Below, piece after piece: positions 48,852 through 58,534 of a stretch of 64,000 nt of DNA (its first letter is position 1; each line of letters starts with the position of its first letter). Made by a program: the position numbers and the translations under genes. This DNA comes from Amycolatopsis sp. NBRC 101858 (GTDB lineage: Bacteria > Actinomycetota > Actinomycetes > Mycobacteriales > Pseudonocardiaceae): assembly GCF_030269325.1 (NCBI RefSeq), contig NZ_BSTD01000009.1, positions 62,001-126,000 on the forward strand. Direction: 5' to 3'. The notes beneath the pieces were generated by a model. The model ran no database searches, was not told the DNA's origin, and worked only from the letters and a program-made list of their open reading frames with translations.

Positions 48852-50006
48852 CTACCGCTTGGGCCAGTGCCAGGAAGGCCTGTCCAGGCGGCCTTGGCCG
48901 ACCAGCTTTGTCTCCCCGCCCTCCTTCTCCAGCTCCAAAGCCCCGACGTCCGCGACCTCCGAGAGAGCCCGGATCAACGGCGAAGCGTGCGAAACCACCA
49001 CCAGCTGGGTCTCCTTCGCCGCCGTCGCGATCAACACGGCCAACGCCGGGAGCAGGTCCGGGTGCAGCGAAGTCTCCGGCTCGTTCAGCACCAGCAGTTC
49101 CGGGGGCCGCGGGGTCAGCAACGCCGCCACCCACAGCAGGTACCGCAGCGTCCCGTCCGACAGCTCCGCCGCCGACAACGGCCGCAGCAATCCGTGCTGG
49201 TGGAAGCGGACCGACAGCAGGCCGTCCTGGGAGACCACCGAAAGCCGGGAACCCGGGAACGCCGCGTCCACCAGCGAAGCCAGCTCCGACGCCCGGCCGA
49301 TCTCGATGATCGTCTGCAGTGCCGCCGCCAGGTCCGCGCCGTCGTGGGACAGCACGAACGTGCGTGTTCCCACCACTGACCGGCGGGCAGGGGCCGACGC
49401 GTCCGTGCGGAAGTGGTCGTAGAACCGCCACGACCGGATGCGCTCGCGGACCACCAGCAGCTCCGGGCACGCCCGCGGGTCCGCGAACTCGCTCAGTATG
49501 CTGTCCGACAGCCGGATCCGGTGGACGTCCGGGCCCCACCCGCCGGACGCGACCCGCGTGCGCACCGACGGCCCCGCGCGGTCGGCCAGCAGCGACGCCG
49601 GCCGCAACACCGGCCCCGACCACACCGCCTCCTGCTTGAACTCCGGGTCCAGGTTGAACACCGTCTCCCGCTCCGGCACCGGCAGCCCCAGGTCGAGCGC
49701 GTAGCCGAACTCATCGCCCGCGAACCCCAGCCGGAGCCCGACCGGCTTCGTCCGCACCGTGCCCTGGACGCGCGCACCCGGGCGTACCCCGTTCTCCGGC
49801 CCCGCCCACAGCGTCGACGGCAGCCCGCCTTCGCGCGCCAGCGCCGCCACCGCGCCGTTGCGGGACGCGTCCGCCAGCAGCCGCAACGCCCGGTACAGGC
49901 TCGACTTGCCGCTGCCGTTCGGCCCCGTGACGACGGTCAGCCCGGACAGCGGCAGCACCAGGTCGCGCAGCGAGCGGTAGTTCTCGACAGCCAGCGTGGT
50001 CAGCAT
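48852..50006 (-). CDS. AAA-family ATPase (OLD/RecF-like, AAA_21 type)
   Basis: 384 residues. Walker A is GPNGSGKSSLYRALRLLAD near residue 28. The signature is LSAAELSDGTLRYLLW, Walker B is LLVLNEPETSLHPDLLPALA and the switch His is in LVVVSHAS. Walker B has Asn before Glu (LNEPE), a variant found in this group. No nuclease domain follows, so it is a stand-alone ATPase; related proteins act in DNA repair, toxin or phage-defence contexts, but no partner gene lies next to it. The 3' end abuts the 21-bp array. Confidence 0.86.
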   Translation of the reverse strand: MLTTLAVENYRSLRDLVLPLSGLTVVTGPNGSGKSSLYRALRLLADASRNGAVAALAREGGLPSTLWAGPENGVRPGARVQGTVRTKPVGLRLGFAGDEFGYALDLGLPVPERETVFNLDPEFKQEAVWSGPVLRPASLLADRAGPSVRTRVASGGWGPDVHRIRLSDSILSEFADPRACPELLVVRERIRSWRFYDHFRTDASAPARRSVVGTRTFVLSHDGADLAAALQTIIEIGRASELASLVDAAFPGSRLSVVSQDGLLSVRFHQHGLLRPLSAAELSDGTLRYLLWVAALLTPRPPELLVLNEPETSLHPDLLPALAVLIATAAKETQLVVVSHASPLIRALSEVADVGALELEKEGGETKLVGQGRLDRPSWHWPKR

Positions 50007-50069
50007 GCCTCGAACCTAACCGCCACCCCCGACAGTGCGGATTCGTCCGATCTCTGTCCGGCGAAGCCG

Positions 50070-50124
50070 TTGACATCCGCGAACTCCAGCAGCCAGAATC
50101 TCCAGTCGTCGATCCTATAGGATC
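50070..50124 (+). promoter_or_regulatory. Promoter and 14-bp operator of the GH27-GH95 operon
   Basis: TTGACA (50070-50075) and CAGAAT (50094-50099) are 18 bp apart. Immediately after the expected start lies GATCCTATAGGATC (50111-50124), a perfect palindrome. AAGGAG and ATG 50185 follow. A repressor on the palindrome would block early elongation; the GntR gene that ends the operon is the obvious candidate. Confidence 0.75.
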
Positions 50125-50184
50125 CATGGTTCAGGCCAGCCGAGCTGTGGTCCTCCGATGTCTACCGACCTCAAAGGAGTGGTC

Positions 50185-52176
50185 ATGGCCGCACGCGGCA
50201 GACGGGCCCTGGGTGTCCTCGCCGGACTGACGGTGATCGCGGGCCTGCTCACGGCCCCCACCGCGGACGCCCAGCCGGAAGCGCCGAAGCCAGTCGCTCA
50301 GAAGCCCTACATGGGCTGGAGCAGCTGGAGCCTCGAGTCGACGAACTACCCGGGCGTCAACCCGACCGGCGCCGCGAGCTGGCTCACCGAGCAGCACGTC
50401 CTCCAGCAGGCCGACGTCCTCGCCGCGAAGTTCAAGCAGCACGGCTACACCTACGTCAACATCGACGCCGGCTGGTCCAACGCCTTCGATCAGTACGCCC
50501 GCCCGGTCGTCAACCCCACGACGTTCCCGGACGGCATGAAGTACGTCGCCGACTACGTCCACAAGAAGGGCCTGAAGCTCGGCTCCTACCTGGCCGTGGG
50601 CGTCGACCTCAAGGCCTACAACGACGGCAACTCCCCGATCGCGGGCACCACGAACTGCCACACCAAGGACCTCGTCTACCCCGACCTGCGCAAGACCAAC
50701 GGCTGGGACTCCGCCTACAAGATCGACTTCACGAACCCGTGCGCCCAGTCCTACGTGGACTCGGTGGCGCAGCTGCTGGCCGGCTGGGGCGTCGACTTCC
50801 TCAAGCTCGACGGCGTCGGCCCCGGCTCCTTCAAGGGCGGCGAGAACTACACCAACACCTCCGACGTCGAGGCCTGGCACAAGGCCATCGCCAAGACCGG
50901 CCGCCCGATGGAGTTCGTCGTCTCCTGGGCGCTCAGCCACCGCCAGGCCGACGTCTGGACGGCCAACACCAACGGCTGGCGCGTCGACACCGACGTCGAG
51001 TGCTACTGCGACACGCTCGTGACCTGGAACAACTCGGTCAAGCAGCGCTGGAACGACGTCGTGCAGTGGATCCCCGACGCCGGCCCCGGCCACTGGAACA
51101 ACCTCGACTCCCTCGACGTCGGCAGCGGCAAGATGGACGGCCTCACCCCGGCCGAGCGCCAGAGTTACATGACGCTCTGGGCGATCGAAGCCGCGCCGCT
51201 CTACATCGGTGACGACCTGACCCAGCTCGACGACTACGGCGTCAAGCTCCTGACCAACGACGAGGTCATCGCGCTCAACCAGGCTGGTGTCCCCGCCAAG
51301 CCGGTGAGCCAGACGACCGACCAGCAGGTCTGGTACAACCGCAACGCCGACGGCAGCTACACGGTGGCGCTGTTCAACCTCGCCGCGACGCCGGCGCGCG
51401 TCACCGCGGACCTCGCGCAGCTCGGCATCTCCGGCCCGGCCGAGATCCGGGACCTCTGGGCGCACAAGAACGTCGACACCGCGTCCGGCGACCTGCCGGT
51501 GCACGGTTCACGCCTGTTCAAGGTGACGCCCCGCGACCGCACCGCGCTTCAAGCCCCGGCGGTCGTGCACGGCACCGCGGTCACCGGCACCAGCGTCTCG
51601 CTCGCCTGGGACGCCTCGAAGGGCGCGCAGAGCTACGACGTCTTCGTCAACGGCCGCAAAGCCACGACGGCCACCGGACCGAGCACGACGGTCACCGGCC
51701 TCAAGCCGTCGACGAGCTACGACTTCACGGTCGTCGCGAACCAGCGCCACGGGAAGCCGTCCGCGCCCAGCAAAAAGATCAGCGCGACCACGCCGAGCGC
51801 CGACGGACCCAGAGCGTACGAAGCCGAGAACGGCACCCCGCAGGGCGGCGCGACCGTCTACGACTGCGCGTGCAGCAACGGCAAGAAGGTCGGCTACCTG
51901 GGCGGCAGCGGCTACGTCGTCCTGCCGACGGTGACGACCGCCAAGGCCGGCACCTACCTCCTGCAGTTGTCCTATGTGGACGGCGACTCCAGCCGCACCG
52001 GCATCGTCACGGTCAACGGGACGTCGTTCCCGCTGCCGGTCGCCGGCAGCAACGACGACGACTGGAACACGCCCCAGACCGTGACCGTCCCGGTGTACCT
52101 GCAGGCCGGGGCCAACACCGTCCAGATCGGCAACCAGGCCGGCTACGTCTATGACGTCGACAAGATCACCGTCTAG
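50185..52176 (+). CDS. Secreted GH27 alpha-galactosidase with FN3 and CBM35-like modules
   Basis: 663 residues. A signal peptide ends near PTADAQ (about residue 30). The GH27 barrel begins KPYMGWSSWSLES and has the nucleophile Asp209 in DFLKLDGVG; GHWNNLDSLDVG is the acid/base region. A C-terminal beta domain ends near 450, then come an FN3 domain (about 455-540, TVTGLKPSTSYDFTV) and a carbohydrate-binding CBM35-like module (about 545-663, YEAENGTPQGGA). It removes alpha-galactosyl (or related) side chains outside the cell. ATG 50185 has AAGGAG. It is the first gene of a seven-gene operon. Confidence 0.94.
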   Translation: MAARGRRALGVLAGLTVIAGLLTAPTADAQPEAPKPVAQKPYMGWSSWSLESTNYPGVNPTGAASWLTEQHVLQQADVLAAKFKQHGYTYVNIDAGWSNAFDQYARPVVNPTTFPDGMKYVADYVHKKGLKLGSYLAVGVDLKAYNDGNSPIAGTTNCHTKDLVYPDLRKTNGWDSAYKIDFTNPCAQSYVDSVAQLLAGWGVDFLKLDGVGPGSFKGGENYTNTSDVEAWHKAIAKTGRPMEFVVSWALSHRQADVWTANTNGWRVDTDVECYCDTLVTWNNSVKQRWNDVVQWIPDAGPGHWNNLDSLDVGSGKMDGLTPAERQSYMTLWAIEAAPLYIGDDLTQLDDYGVKLLTNDEVIALNQAGVPAKPVSQTTDQQVWYNRNADGSYTVALFNLAATPARVTADLAQLGISGPAEIRDLWAHKNVDTASGDLPVHGSRLFKVTPRDRTALQAPAVVHGTAVTGTSVSLAWDASKGAQSYDVFVNGRKATTATGPSTTVTGLKPSTSYDFTVVANQRHGKPSAPSKKISATTPSADGPRAYEAENGTPQGGATVYDCACSNGKKVGYLGGSGYVVLPTVTTAKAGTYLLQLSYVDGDSSRTGIVTVNGTSFPLPVAGSNDDDWNTPQTVTVPVYLQAGANTVQIGNQAGYVYDVDKITV

Positions 52177-53041
52177 GGGCCGGGACGCGCCGATCGCGTG
52201 GCTGCTCATCAGCCCCGCGCTCGGCGGGTTCGCGGTGTTCTTCGCCTACCCGACCCTGCGCGGGCTCTACCTCAGCTTCACCGAGTTCCACGTCCTCACC
52301 GAGCCGCGCTGGATCGGCCTGGGGAACTTCCAGGAGCTCCTCCAAGACGGCGAGTTCTGGCACTCCCTGCTGGTGACGGTCTACTTCGTCGCGCTGTCGG
52401 TGGTCCTGGGCGTACTGGTCTCCTTGGTGACGGCGGTGATCCTGCACCGGCTCGCGGTGTCGGCCACCGTCCGCGGGCTGATGATCCTGCCGTTCCTCAT
52501 CTCCGGCGTGGTCACCGCGCTCGTGTGGTCGTGGATGCTCGACCCGCAGCTCGGCATCGTCAACCTCCTCATCACGAAGCTCACCGGCGAGCCGGTGCTG
52601 TTCTTCGGGTCGGGGAGCTGGGCGGTGCCGACGCTCGCGGGGCTCAACATCTGGAAGTCCATGGGCTACAACGCGGTGCTGATCTTCGCCGGGCTGCAGA
52701 CCATTCCGTCCACGGTGTACGAAGCCGGCCGGATCGACGGCGCGAGCGAGCTGCAGATGTTCCGCCGCCTCACCGTGCCGCTGCTGCGGCCGATCCTGGT
52801 GATGGTCGTGGTGCTCACCGTGATCAGCTCGTTCCAGATCTTCGACATCGTGCAGGTGACCACCAAGGGCGGTCCGGCGAACGCGTCGAAGGTGCTCCAG
52901 ATGTACATCTACGACAAGGCGTTCGGCCAGTTCGACTTCGGCTACGCCGCGACCATGTCGCTGGCCCTGTTCGTGCTGCTGGCCGCCGTCACCTTCGCCC
53001 AGCTCCGGATGGCTCGCGCCGGCGAGTCCGACACCACCTAG
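52151..53041 (+). CDS. CUT1 sugar ABC transporter permease (MalF/UgpA-like)
   Basis: 296 residues with six membrane helices and the EAA loop EAGRIDGASELQMFRRLTVP. It starts 26 bp inside the GH27 gene in another frame. With the following permease it should form the channel for an oligosaccharide importer whose binding protein is encoded at the operon end. Confidence 0.93.
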   Translation: MTSTRSPSRGRDAPIAWLLISPALGGFAVFFAYPTLRGLYLSFTEFHVLTEPRWIGLGNFQELLQDGEFWHSLLVTVYFVALSVVLGVLVSLVTAVILHRLAVSATVRGLMILPFLISGVVTALVWSWMLDPQLGIVNLLITKLTGEPVLFFGSGSWAVPTLAGLNIWKSMGYNAVLIFAGLQTIPSTVYEAGRIDGASELQMFRRLTVPLLRPILVMVVVLTVISSFQIFDIVQVTTKGGPANASKVLQMYIYDKAFGQFDFGYAATMSLALFVLLAAVTFAQLRMARAGESDTT

Positions 53042-53049
53042 GAGGGACC

Positions 53050-53928
53050 GTGCGCCGGATTTCCGCGGGCCGGGTCGTCGCCTGGGCGTACCTCGTGCTC
53101 GTCCTGGTCGTCACGATCTTCCCGTTCTACTGGATCGTGCGGACCGCGCTGTCGGACAACTACGCGCTCGCGACGGACCCGTCGTCGCCGGGCCCGGTGG
53201 GCTTCACGCTCGGTGCGTTCAAGCGCGCGCTCGGCCTGGCCTCGCCCGCCGAAGCCGCGGCTCAAGGCGGGTCGGCCGCGTCGATCGACCTGCTGTCCGC
53301 CCTGCGGAACTCGATCGTCTACGCGGTGCTGCTCACCGTCTGCACGGTGTTCTTCTCCGCGCTGGCCGCGTTCGCGTTCTCGCGGCTGCGGTGGAAGGGG
53401 CGCAACGCCGTGTTCGCCGTGCTGCTGACCGCGCTGATGGTGCCGCAGGTGCTGACGCTGCTGCCGAACTTCGTGCTGATCAAGGACCTCGGCCTGCTCA
53501 ACAGCTTCGGCGGGATGATCCTGCCGACGGCGTTCTTCTCGGCGTTCAACATCTTCTTCCTGCGCCAGTTCATGCAGGGGCTCAGCACGGAGATCGAGGA
53601 GGCCGCGATCATCGACGGCGCGGGCCCGCTGCGCGTCTGCTTCCGGATCGTGCTCCCGATGAGCGCCGCCCCGATCGCGACGCTCGCGCTGCTGACGTTC
53701 ATCACCACCTGGAACGACTACCTGTGGCCGCTCCTGGTCACCAACGACGACACCGTCCGCCCGCTGACGCTGGCGCTCGCGGTGTTCAAGCAGTCCTCGC
53801 CGCAGGCGGCGCTGGACTGGGCCGGCCTGATGGCCGCCACGCTCGTCGCCGCGCTGCCGATGCTGCTGCTGTTCGTGGTGTTCGGCCGCCGGCTGGTCAA
53901 TTCCATCGGCTTCACGGGGTTGAAATGA
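53050..53928 (+). CDS. CUT1 sugar ABC transporter permease (MalG/UgpE-like)
   Basis: 292 residues from GTG 53050 with TAGGAGGGA upstream. Six membrane helices and the EAA loop EEAAIIDGAGPLRVCFRIVL are present. The periplasmic loop after helix 1 is longer than usual (SPAEAAAQGGSAASIDLLSA). No ATPase gene is in the operon; actinobacterial CUT1 importers commonly share MsiK encoded elsewhere. Confidence 0.93.
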   Translation: MRRISAGRVVAWAYLVLVLVVTIFPFYWIVRTALSDNYALATDPSSPGPVGFTLGAFKRALGLASPAEAAAQGGSAASIDLLSALRNSIVYAVLLTVCTVFFSALAAFAFSRLRWKGRNAVFAVLLTALMVPQVLTLLPNFVLIKDLGLLNSFGGMILPTAFFSAFNIFFLRQFMQGLSTEIEEAAIIDGAGPLRVCFRIVLPMSAAPIATLALLTFITTWNDYLWPLLVTNDDTVRPLTLALAVFKQSSPQAALDWAGLMAATLVAALPMLLLFVVFGRRLVNSIGFTGLK

Positions 53929-56201
53929 CGGATCTCCTGCTCTCCTGGCCGCACCCGGCGACGGATTGGACCGAGGCCATGCCGGTCGGCAACGGCCGGC
54001 TCGGTGCGATGGTCTTCGGCGGCGCCGGCCGCACGCGGGTCCAGGTCAACGACGCCACGGTCTGGTCCGGCACCCCGGGTGGCCCGGCGGCTGCGCTGGC
54101 CAGGATCGACGCCGGACCGGAGCGGCTCGCCGAGGTGCGTGAAGCCGTGTTCGCGCAGGACTTCCGGCGCGCCGAACAACTCCTGATGACGTTCGAAGGG
54201 CCGTACAGCCAGGAGTTCCTGCCGTACGTCGACCTCTGGCTGACGCTGCCCGAAGGCATCTCCCACGGTCGGACGCTCAACCTGGACAACGGCGTCACGA
54301 CCGAGCACCTGACCATCGACGGGCACGACGTCGAGCGGACGACCTGGGTGAGCCGGCCCGCACAGGTGCTGTGTGTTGCGCTGTCCGGCGAGATCGACGT
54401 CGATGTCGACGTGTCGACACCGCTGCGGGAGGTGTCGCGAGACGGCCTCGACCTCGGCATCGAGATCCCGGTCGACGGCGCACCCCGGCACGAACCGCAG
54501 GTCGAAGAGCCACTGCGGTACGGGACCGTCGAGGGGTACGACCCGTTCGCCGCGGTCGCCGTCCGGGTCGCCCGGACGGCAACCGGCGTCCTGATCGTCC
54601 TGGCCAGTTCCACGAGTGCGTACGACGCCTGGATCGGCGACCGCCAGCACACGCGTGACGAACACCGGCGACGCGCGGCGGTTCTGGCCGAACAGGCCGT
54701 CGAGACCGGAACGGCGGAGCTGCGCCGCGCGCACGAGGCCGACCTGCGCCCCCTCCTCGGCGCGTCTTCGCTGAGGATCGGCGAGCAAAGGGGCGGCACC
54801 CACGACGTCGCCGAGCTGCTGTCCGGTCAGGACGAACAGCTGATGGCGACCGTGTTGTTCCAGTACGGCCGCTACCTCCTGGCGTCCGCCTCCCGGCCGG
54901 GTGCGCCGCCGGCGAACCTGCAGGGCATCTGGAACGACGACCTCCGCCCGGCCTGGTCGTCCAACTACACGGTCAACATCAACACCCAGATGAACTACTG
55001 GGCTGCCGAGACCACCGGGCTCGGTGAGTGCCACCTCCCGCTGTTCGACCTGCTCGGCAAGCTCGCGGTCACCGGCGCCGACGTCGCGCGCGAGCTGTAC
55101 GGCGCGCGCGGGTGGGTGACCCACCACAACACCGACCCGTGGGGCTGGGCGCTGCCGGTCGGCATGGGCCACGGCAACCCGTCGTGGGCGCTCTGGCAGC
55201 TGGGCGGCGCGTGGCTGGTCCAGCACGCCTGGGAGCACTACGACTTCACGCGCGATCGCGCTTTCCTCGAGAAGACGGCGTGGCCGTTGCTGCGCGGCTG
55301 CGCCGAGTTCTGCCTCGACTGGCTGGTGGAACGAGACGGCTTCCTCGAGACGTGCCCGTCGACGTCCCCGGAGAACCTGTTCCTCTCCGAAACCGGGACG
55401 AAGGAGTCGCTGACCCACTCGGTGACGATGGACGTCGCACTGATCCGGGCGGTGTTCGAGCGCAGTCTCGCCGCGATGAACGCCCTGGAAGTCCACGACC
55501 CGCTGTACGCGGAGATCGAAGCCGCGCTGCCGCGGCTGCGCCCGCTGCCGGTCCTTCCGGATGGCCGGCTGGGGGAGTGGGCGTCGGATCTGCCTGAGGA
55601 GGACTCGACGCACCGGCACATGTCGCACCTGGTCGCGCTGTACCCACTGGGGCTGCTCGACACTCCGAAGCTGGCGGACGCGGCCCGGCGGGTGCTGGAG
55701 CGGCGCGGGCCGGGGGCGATGGGCTGGTCGTGGGCGTGGAAGATCGCGCTGCGCGCCCGCCTCGGCGACGGCGAGACCGCGCGGAAGCTCCTCGGCGAGG
55801 CGGTCCAGCCGTTCACCGGTGACCGCCACCGCGACGCGCCGGTCGACGGCTCCGAGTGGGGTGGGCTGCTGCCCAACCTGTTCAGCACGCACCCGCCGTT
55901 CCAGATCGACGGCAACTACGGCTTCCCCGCCGGCCTCGCGGAACTGGTGCTGCAGAGCCAGAACGGCGTGCTTTCCCTGCTCCCCGCGCTGCCCGCGGGC
56001 TGGCCGGATGGCGAAGCGCGGGGGCTGCGGTGCCGTGGCGGGCTCGCGGCCGACATCGAGTGGCGCGACGGCGAACTGCGGTACGCCGTCGTGCGACGGC
56101 TGTCGGGCGACCCGGCCGAGCCGGTGCGGGTGCGCTATCGCGGCCGGGAGACCGAGCTGCGGCTGCGGACCGGCGAATCGACCGTCCTGAAAGGACTGTG
56201 A
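53925..56201 (+). CDS. GH95 alpha-L-fucosidase/alpha-L-galactosidase
   Basis: 758 residues. GH95 landmarks are WTEAMPVGNGRLGAMVFGG at the N-terminus, the catalytic Asn pair in NYTVNINTQMNYW, Glu in CPSTSPENLF, HHNTDPWGWALP, and the Asp region QIDGNYGFPAGLAE. No signal peptide is seen, so it acts inside the cell on imported oligosaccharides, as in xyloglucan use. The start overlaps the permease stop by ATGA. GH95 members hydrolyse alpha-1,2-fucosyl or alpha-galactosyl residues. Confidence 0.95.
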   Translation: MTDLLLSWPHPATDWTEAMPVGNGRLGAMVFGGAGRTRVQVNDATVWSGTPGGPAAALARIDAGPERLAEVREAVFAQDFRRAEQLLMTFEGPYSQEFLPYVDLWLTLPEGISHGRTLNLDNGVTTEHLTIDGHDVERTTWVSRPAQVLCVALSGEIDVDVDVSTPLREVSRDGLDLGIEIPVDGAPRHEPQVEEPLRYGTVEGYDPFAAVAVRVARTATGVLIVLASSTSAYDAWIGDRQHTRDEHRRRAAVLAEQAVETGTAELRRAHEADLRPLLGASSLRIGEQRGGTHDVAELLSGQDEQLMATVLFQYGRYLLASASRPGAPPANLQGIWNDDLRPAWSSNYTVNINTQMNYWAAETTGLGECHLPLFDLLGKLAVTGADVARELYGARGWVTHHNTDPWGWALPVGMGHGNPSWALWQLGGAWLVQHAWEHYDFTRDRAFLEKTAWPLLRGCAEFCLDWLVERDGFLETCPSTSPENLFLSETGTKESLTHSVTMDVALIRAVFERSLAAMNALEVHDPLYAEIEAALPRLRPLPVLPDGRLGEWASDLPEEDSTHRHMSHLVALYPLGLLDTPKLADAARRVLERRGPGAMGWSWAWKIALRARLGDGETARKLLGEAVQPFTGDRHRDAPVDGSEWGGLLPNLFSTHPPFQIDGNYGFPAGLAELVLQSQNGVLSLLPALPAGWPDGEARGLRCRGGLAADIEWRDGELRYAVVRRLSGDPAEPVRVRYRGRETELRLRTGESTVLKGL

Positions 56202-57154
56202 TGCTCACCGACCTCGCTCTCGACGCGCTGTGGGAGTACCGCAGCACCTACGAAGCACCGCCGGACTTCGACGAATTCTGGACATCGACCCTCGCCGAAG
56301 CCCGGGCGCACGACCTCGGCGTCCGGTGCACGCCGGTGGACACGCCCTTGCGGACGCTCGACGTGTTCGACGTGACGTTCGCCGGCTTTGGCGGGCACCC
56401 GATCCGCGCCTGGCTGCGAGTCCCGCGCGGCGTCGAGGCGCCGTTGCCGGCGATCGTCCAGTTCCACGGCTACGGCGGCAGCCGGGGGAGCGCGCTGCAG
56501 GAGCTGACCTGGGCGTCCGCCGGGTACGCGCACCTGCAGGTCGACGTGCGCGGCCAAGGCGGGGTGACGCCTGACCCGGTGGGCAGCGGACCGGCGTACC
56601 CGGGCCACCTGACGCGCGGCATCGAGAGCCGTGAAACCTACGTCTACCGGCGGATCTTCACCGACGCGGCCCGCGCGGTCGACGCCGTGCGCGCGCTGCC
56701 GGAGGTCGATCCGGCGCGGGTCGCGGTGCTCGGCAACAGCCAGGGCGGCGGCATCGCGCTCGCCACGGCGGGGCTCGTCCCGGATGTGGCGGCCCTGCAC
56801 GCGCAAGCGCCGTTCCTCTGCGACTTCCGGCGCGCCAGCCTGGTCGGGGGCGAGCGGCCGTACGTCGAACTGTCCCGGTATCTGGCCGACCACCGCGACG
56901 CCGTCTCGCGGGTGTTCGACGTGCTGTCCTATTTCGACGGTGTCGGGTTCGCCGCGCGCGCGACGGCACCGGCCTGGTTCAGCGCCGGACTGATGGACGG
57001 CATCGTGCCGCCGTCCACGGTGTTCGGCGCCTACCACGTCTACAAGGGACAGAAACAGCTCGCCGTCTGGGAGTACAACGGCCACGAAGCCGGCGGCCCC
57101 GACGACGTTCAGGCAGTGCTTGAAGGATTCCGGCCCATTCTGGAGTTGACATGA
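56201..57154 (+). CDS. Acetyl xylan esterase (AXE1/cephalosporin deacetylase family)
   Basis: 317 residues. The CE7 pattern is visible: RGQGGVTPDP, the nucleophile Ser in LGNSQGGGIAL, Asp in AGLMDGIVPPSTVFG and His in YNGHEAGG. No signal peptide is present; it should deacetylate imported oligosaccharides. TGATG couples it to the GH95 gene and ATGA couples it to the next gene. Confidence 0.94.
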   Translation: MLTDLALDALWEYRSTYEAPPDFDEFWTSTLAEARAHDLGVRCTPVDTPLRTLDVFDVTFAGFGGHPIRAWLRVPRGVEAPLPAIVQFHGYGGSRGSALQELTWASAGYAHLQVDVRGQGGVTPDPVGSGPAYPGHLTRGIESRETYVYRRIFTDAARAVDAVRALPEVDPARVAVLGNSQGGGIALATAGLVPDVAALHAQAPFLCDFRRASLVGGERPYVELSRYLADHRDAVSRVFDVLSYFDGVGFAARATAPAWFSAGLMDGIVPPSTVFGAYHVYKGQKQLAVWEYNGHEAGGPDDVQAVLEGFRPILELT

Positions 57155-58503
57155 AGTTGCGCACGCTCACCGCCGCCGGACTGGCGGCGACCCTCGGAGC
57201 GCTGGTGGCCGCCTGCGGCGGCGGCTCGGCGAGTGGCGGCGGGACCACCGTGAACTGGTGGACCTGGGACGACAAGCAGGCTGCGGCCTACCAGACGTGC
57301 GCGTCGGCGTTCGAGAAGGCGAACCCCGGCACCACGGTGAAGATCACGCAGTACAACGTGGACGACTACTTCACCAAGCTGACCGCCGGGTTCGTCGGCG
57401 GCACCGCGCCGGACGCGTTCCAGAACAGCGTCCAGTACTTCCAGGCGTACGCGTCCCAGCACCAGCTGCTGCCGCTGGACGACCTGATCGCCCGCGACAA
57501 GTTCGACCTCAAGCGGTTCTCCGTCGGCGTCGACGCGTGGAAGTTCACCGACGGCAAGCAGTACGGCCTGCCGCTCGACTGGTCCGCGACCGGCCTGTTC
57601 TACAACACCGACGCGATCACGAAGGCCGGCTACACGCCCGCGGACATCTCGCAGCTGACCTGGAACCCCGACGACGGCGGGACGTTCGAGAAGGTCGCGG
57701 CCCACCTGTCCGTGGACAAGAACGGCGTCCGCGGCGACCAGCCCGGGTTCGACAAGGACCACGTCGCCACCTACGGCACCGGGCAGCTGGCGTCGCGCGA
57801 CTTCATCGGCGAGTCGACGTGGAGCTCGTTCGCCATGACGACCGGCTGGCGGATGGCCGACAAGCAGTCGTGGCCGACGACGTTCACCTATGACGACCCG
57901 GTGTTCGCCAAGACCCTGAGCTGGGTGCGGTCGCTGGCCGACCGCGGGTTCGTGCCGAAGATCGGCACGTTCACCACCGGCGGCCAGGCGAGCATCAGCG
58001 ACACCGACCTGCTCGGCTCGGGCAAGGTCGCGATGGAGACGGCGGGTTCGTGGACGGCGGGGACGTTCGCCAAGCTGCCCTTGAAGGTCGGGATCGCGCC
58101 GACGGTGCTGGGGCCGTCCGGCAAGCGCGCGGTGCTGTCCAACTCGAACGGGAACAACGTCTGGGCCGGCACCAAGAACCCGGACCTGACCTGGAAGTGG
58201 GTCTCGTACATGGGTTCGCCGGAGTGCCAGTCGGCGGCCGGGGCGAGCGGGACGTTCTTCCCGTCGATCCCGGCGTCGATGGACACCTCGGCTGCCGCGA
58301 TGAAGAGCCAGGGCGTCGACCTGTCGGTGTTCACGTCGATGCTGAAGGACGGCACGCTGGTGCCGGCGGTCGTCTACGGCAACGGCGCGGCCCTGCAGGA
58401 CGCCGAGCGGCCGCTGTTCGAGGCGTACTTCGCCCACCAGCGCGACGGCGACGTGTTCGCGGAGATGGCGTCGAAGAGCCGGGCCGTGCTGGGCAAGCAG
58501 TAG
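57151..58503 (+). CDS. Sugar-binding lipoprotein of a CUT1 importer
   Basis: 450 residues. The lipobox is LVAAC (Cys near residue 15). The MalE-type (SBP_bac_1) fold shows VNWWTWDDKQAAAYQTCASA, FEKANPGTTVKITQYN and YGLPLDWSATGLFYNTDA. It follows the esterase by ATGA and should deliver oligosaccharides to the two permeases encoded earlier. Its position after the enzymes rather than before the permeases is less usual. Confidence 0.93.
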   Translation: MKLRTLTAAGLAATLGALVAACGGGSASGGGTTVNWWTWDDKQAAAYQTCASAFEKANPGTTVKITQYNVDDYFTKLTAGFVGGTAPDAFQNSVQYFQAYASQHQLLPLDDLIARDKFDLKRFSVGVDAWKFTDGKQYGLPLDWSATGLFYNTDAITKAGYTPADISQLTWNPDDGGTFEKVAAHLSVDKNGVRGDQPGFDKDHVATYGTGQLASRDFIGESTWSSFAMTTGWRMADKQSWPTTFTYDDPVFAKTLSWVRSLADRGFVPKIGTFTTGGQASISDTDLLGSGKVAMETAGSWTAGTFAKLPLKVGIAPTVLGPSGKRAVLSNSNGNNVWAGTKNPDLTWKWVSYMGSPECQSAAGASGTFFPSIPASMDTSAAAMKSQGVDLSVFTSMLKDGTLVPAVVYGNGAALQDAERPLFEAYFAHQRDGDVFAEMASKSRAVLGKQ

Positions 58504-58534
58504 CCTGTAGTCACGACACGTGAGGGGAGTCAGG

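Noticed and set aside
48852..50006. Phage-defence ATPase (Septu or Gabija-like)
   Set aside because: The ATPase stands alone; no nuclease, helicase or HNH partner gene is adjacent.
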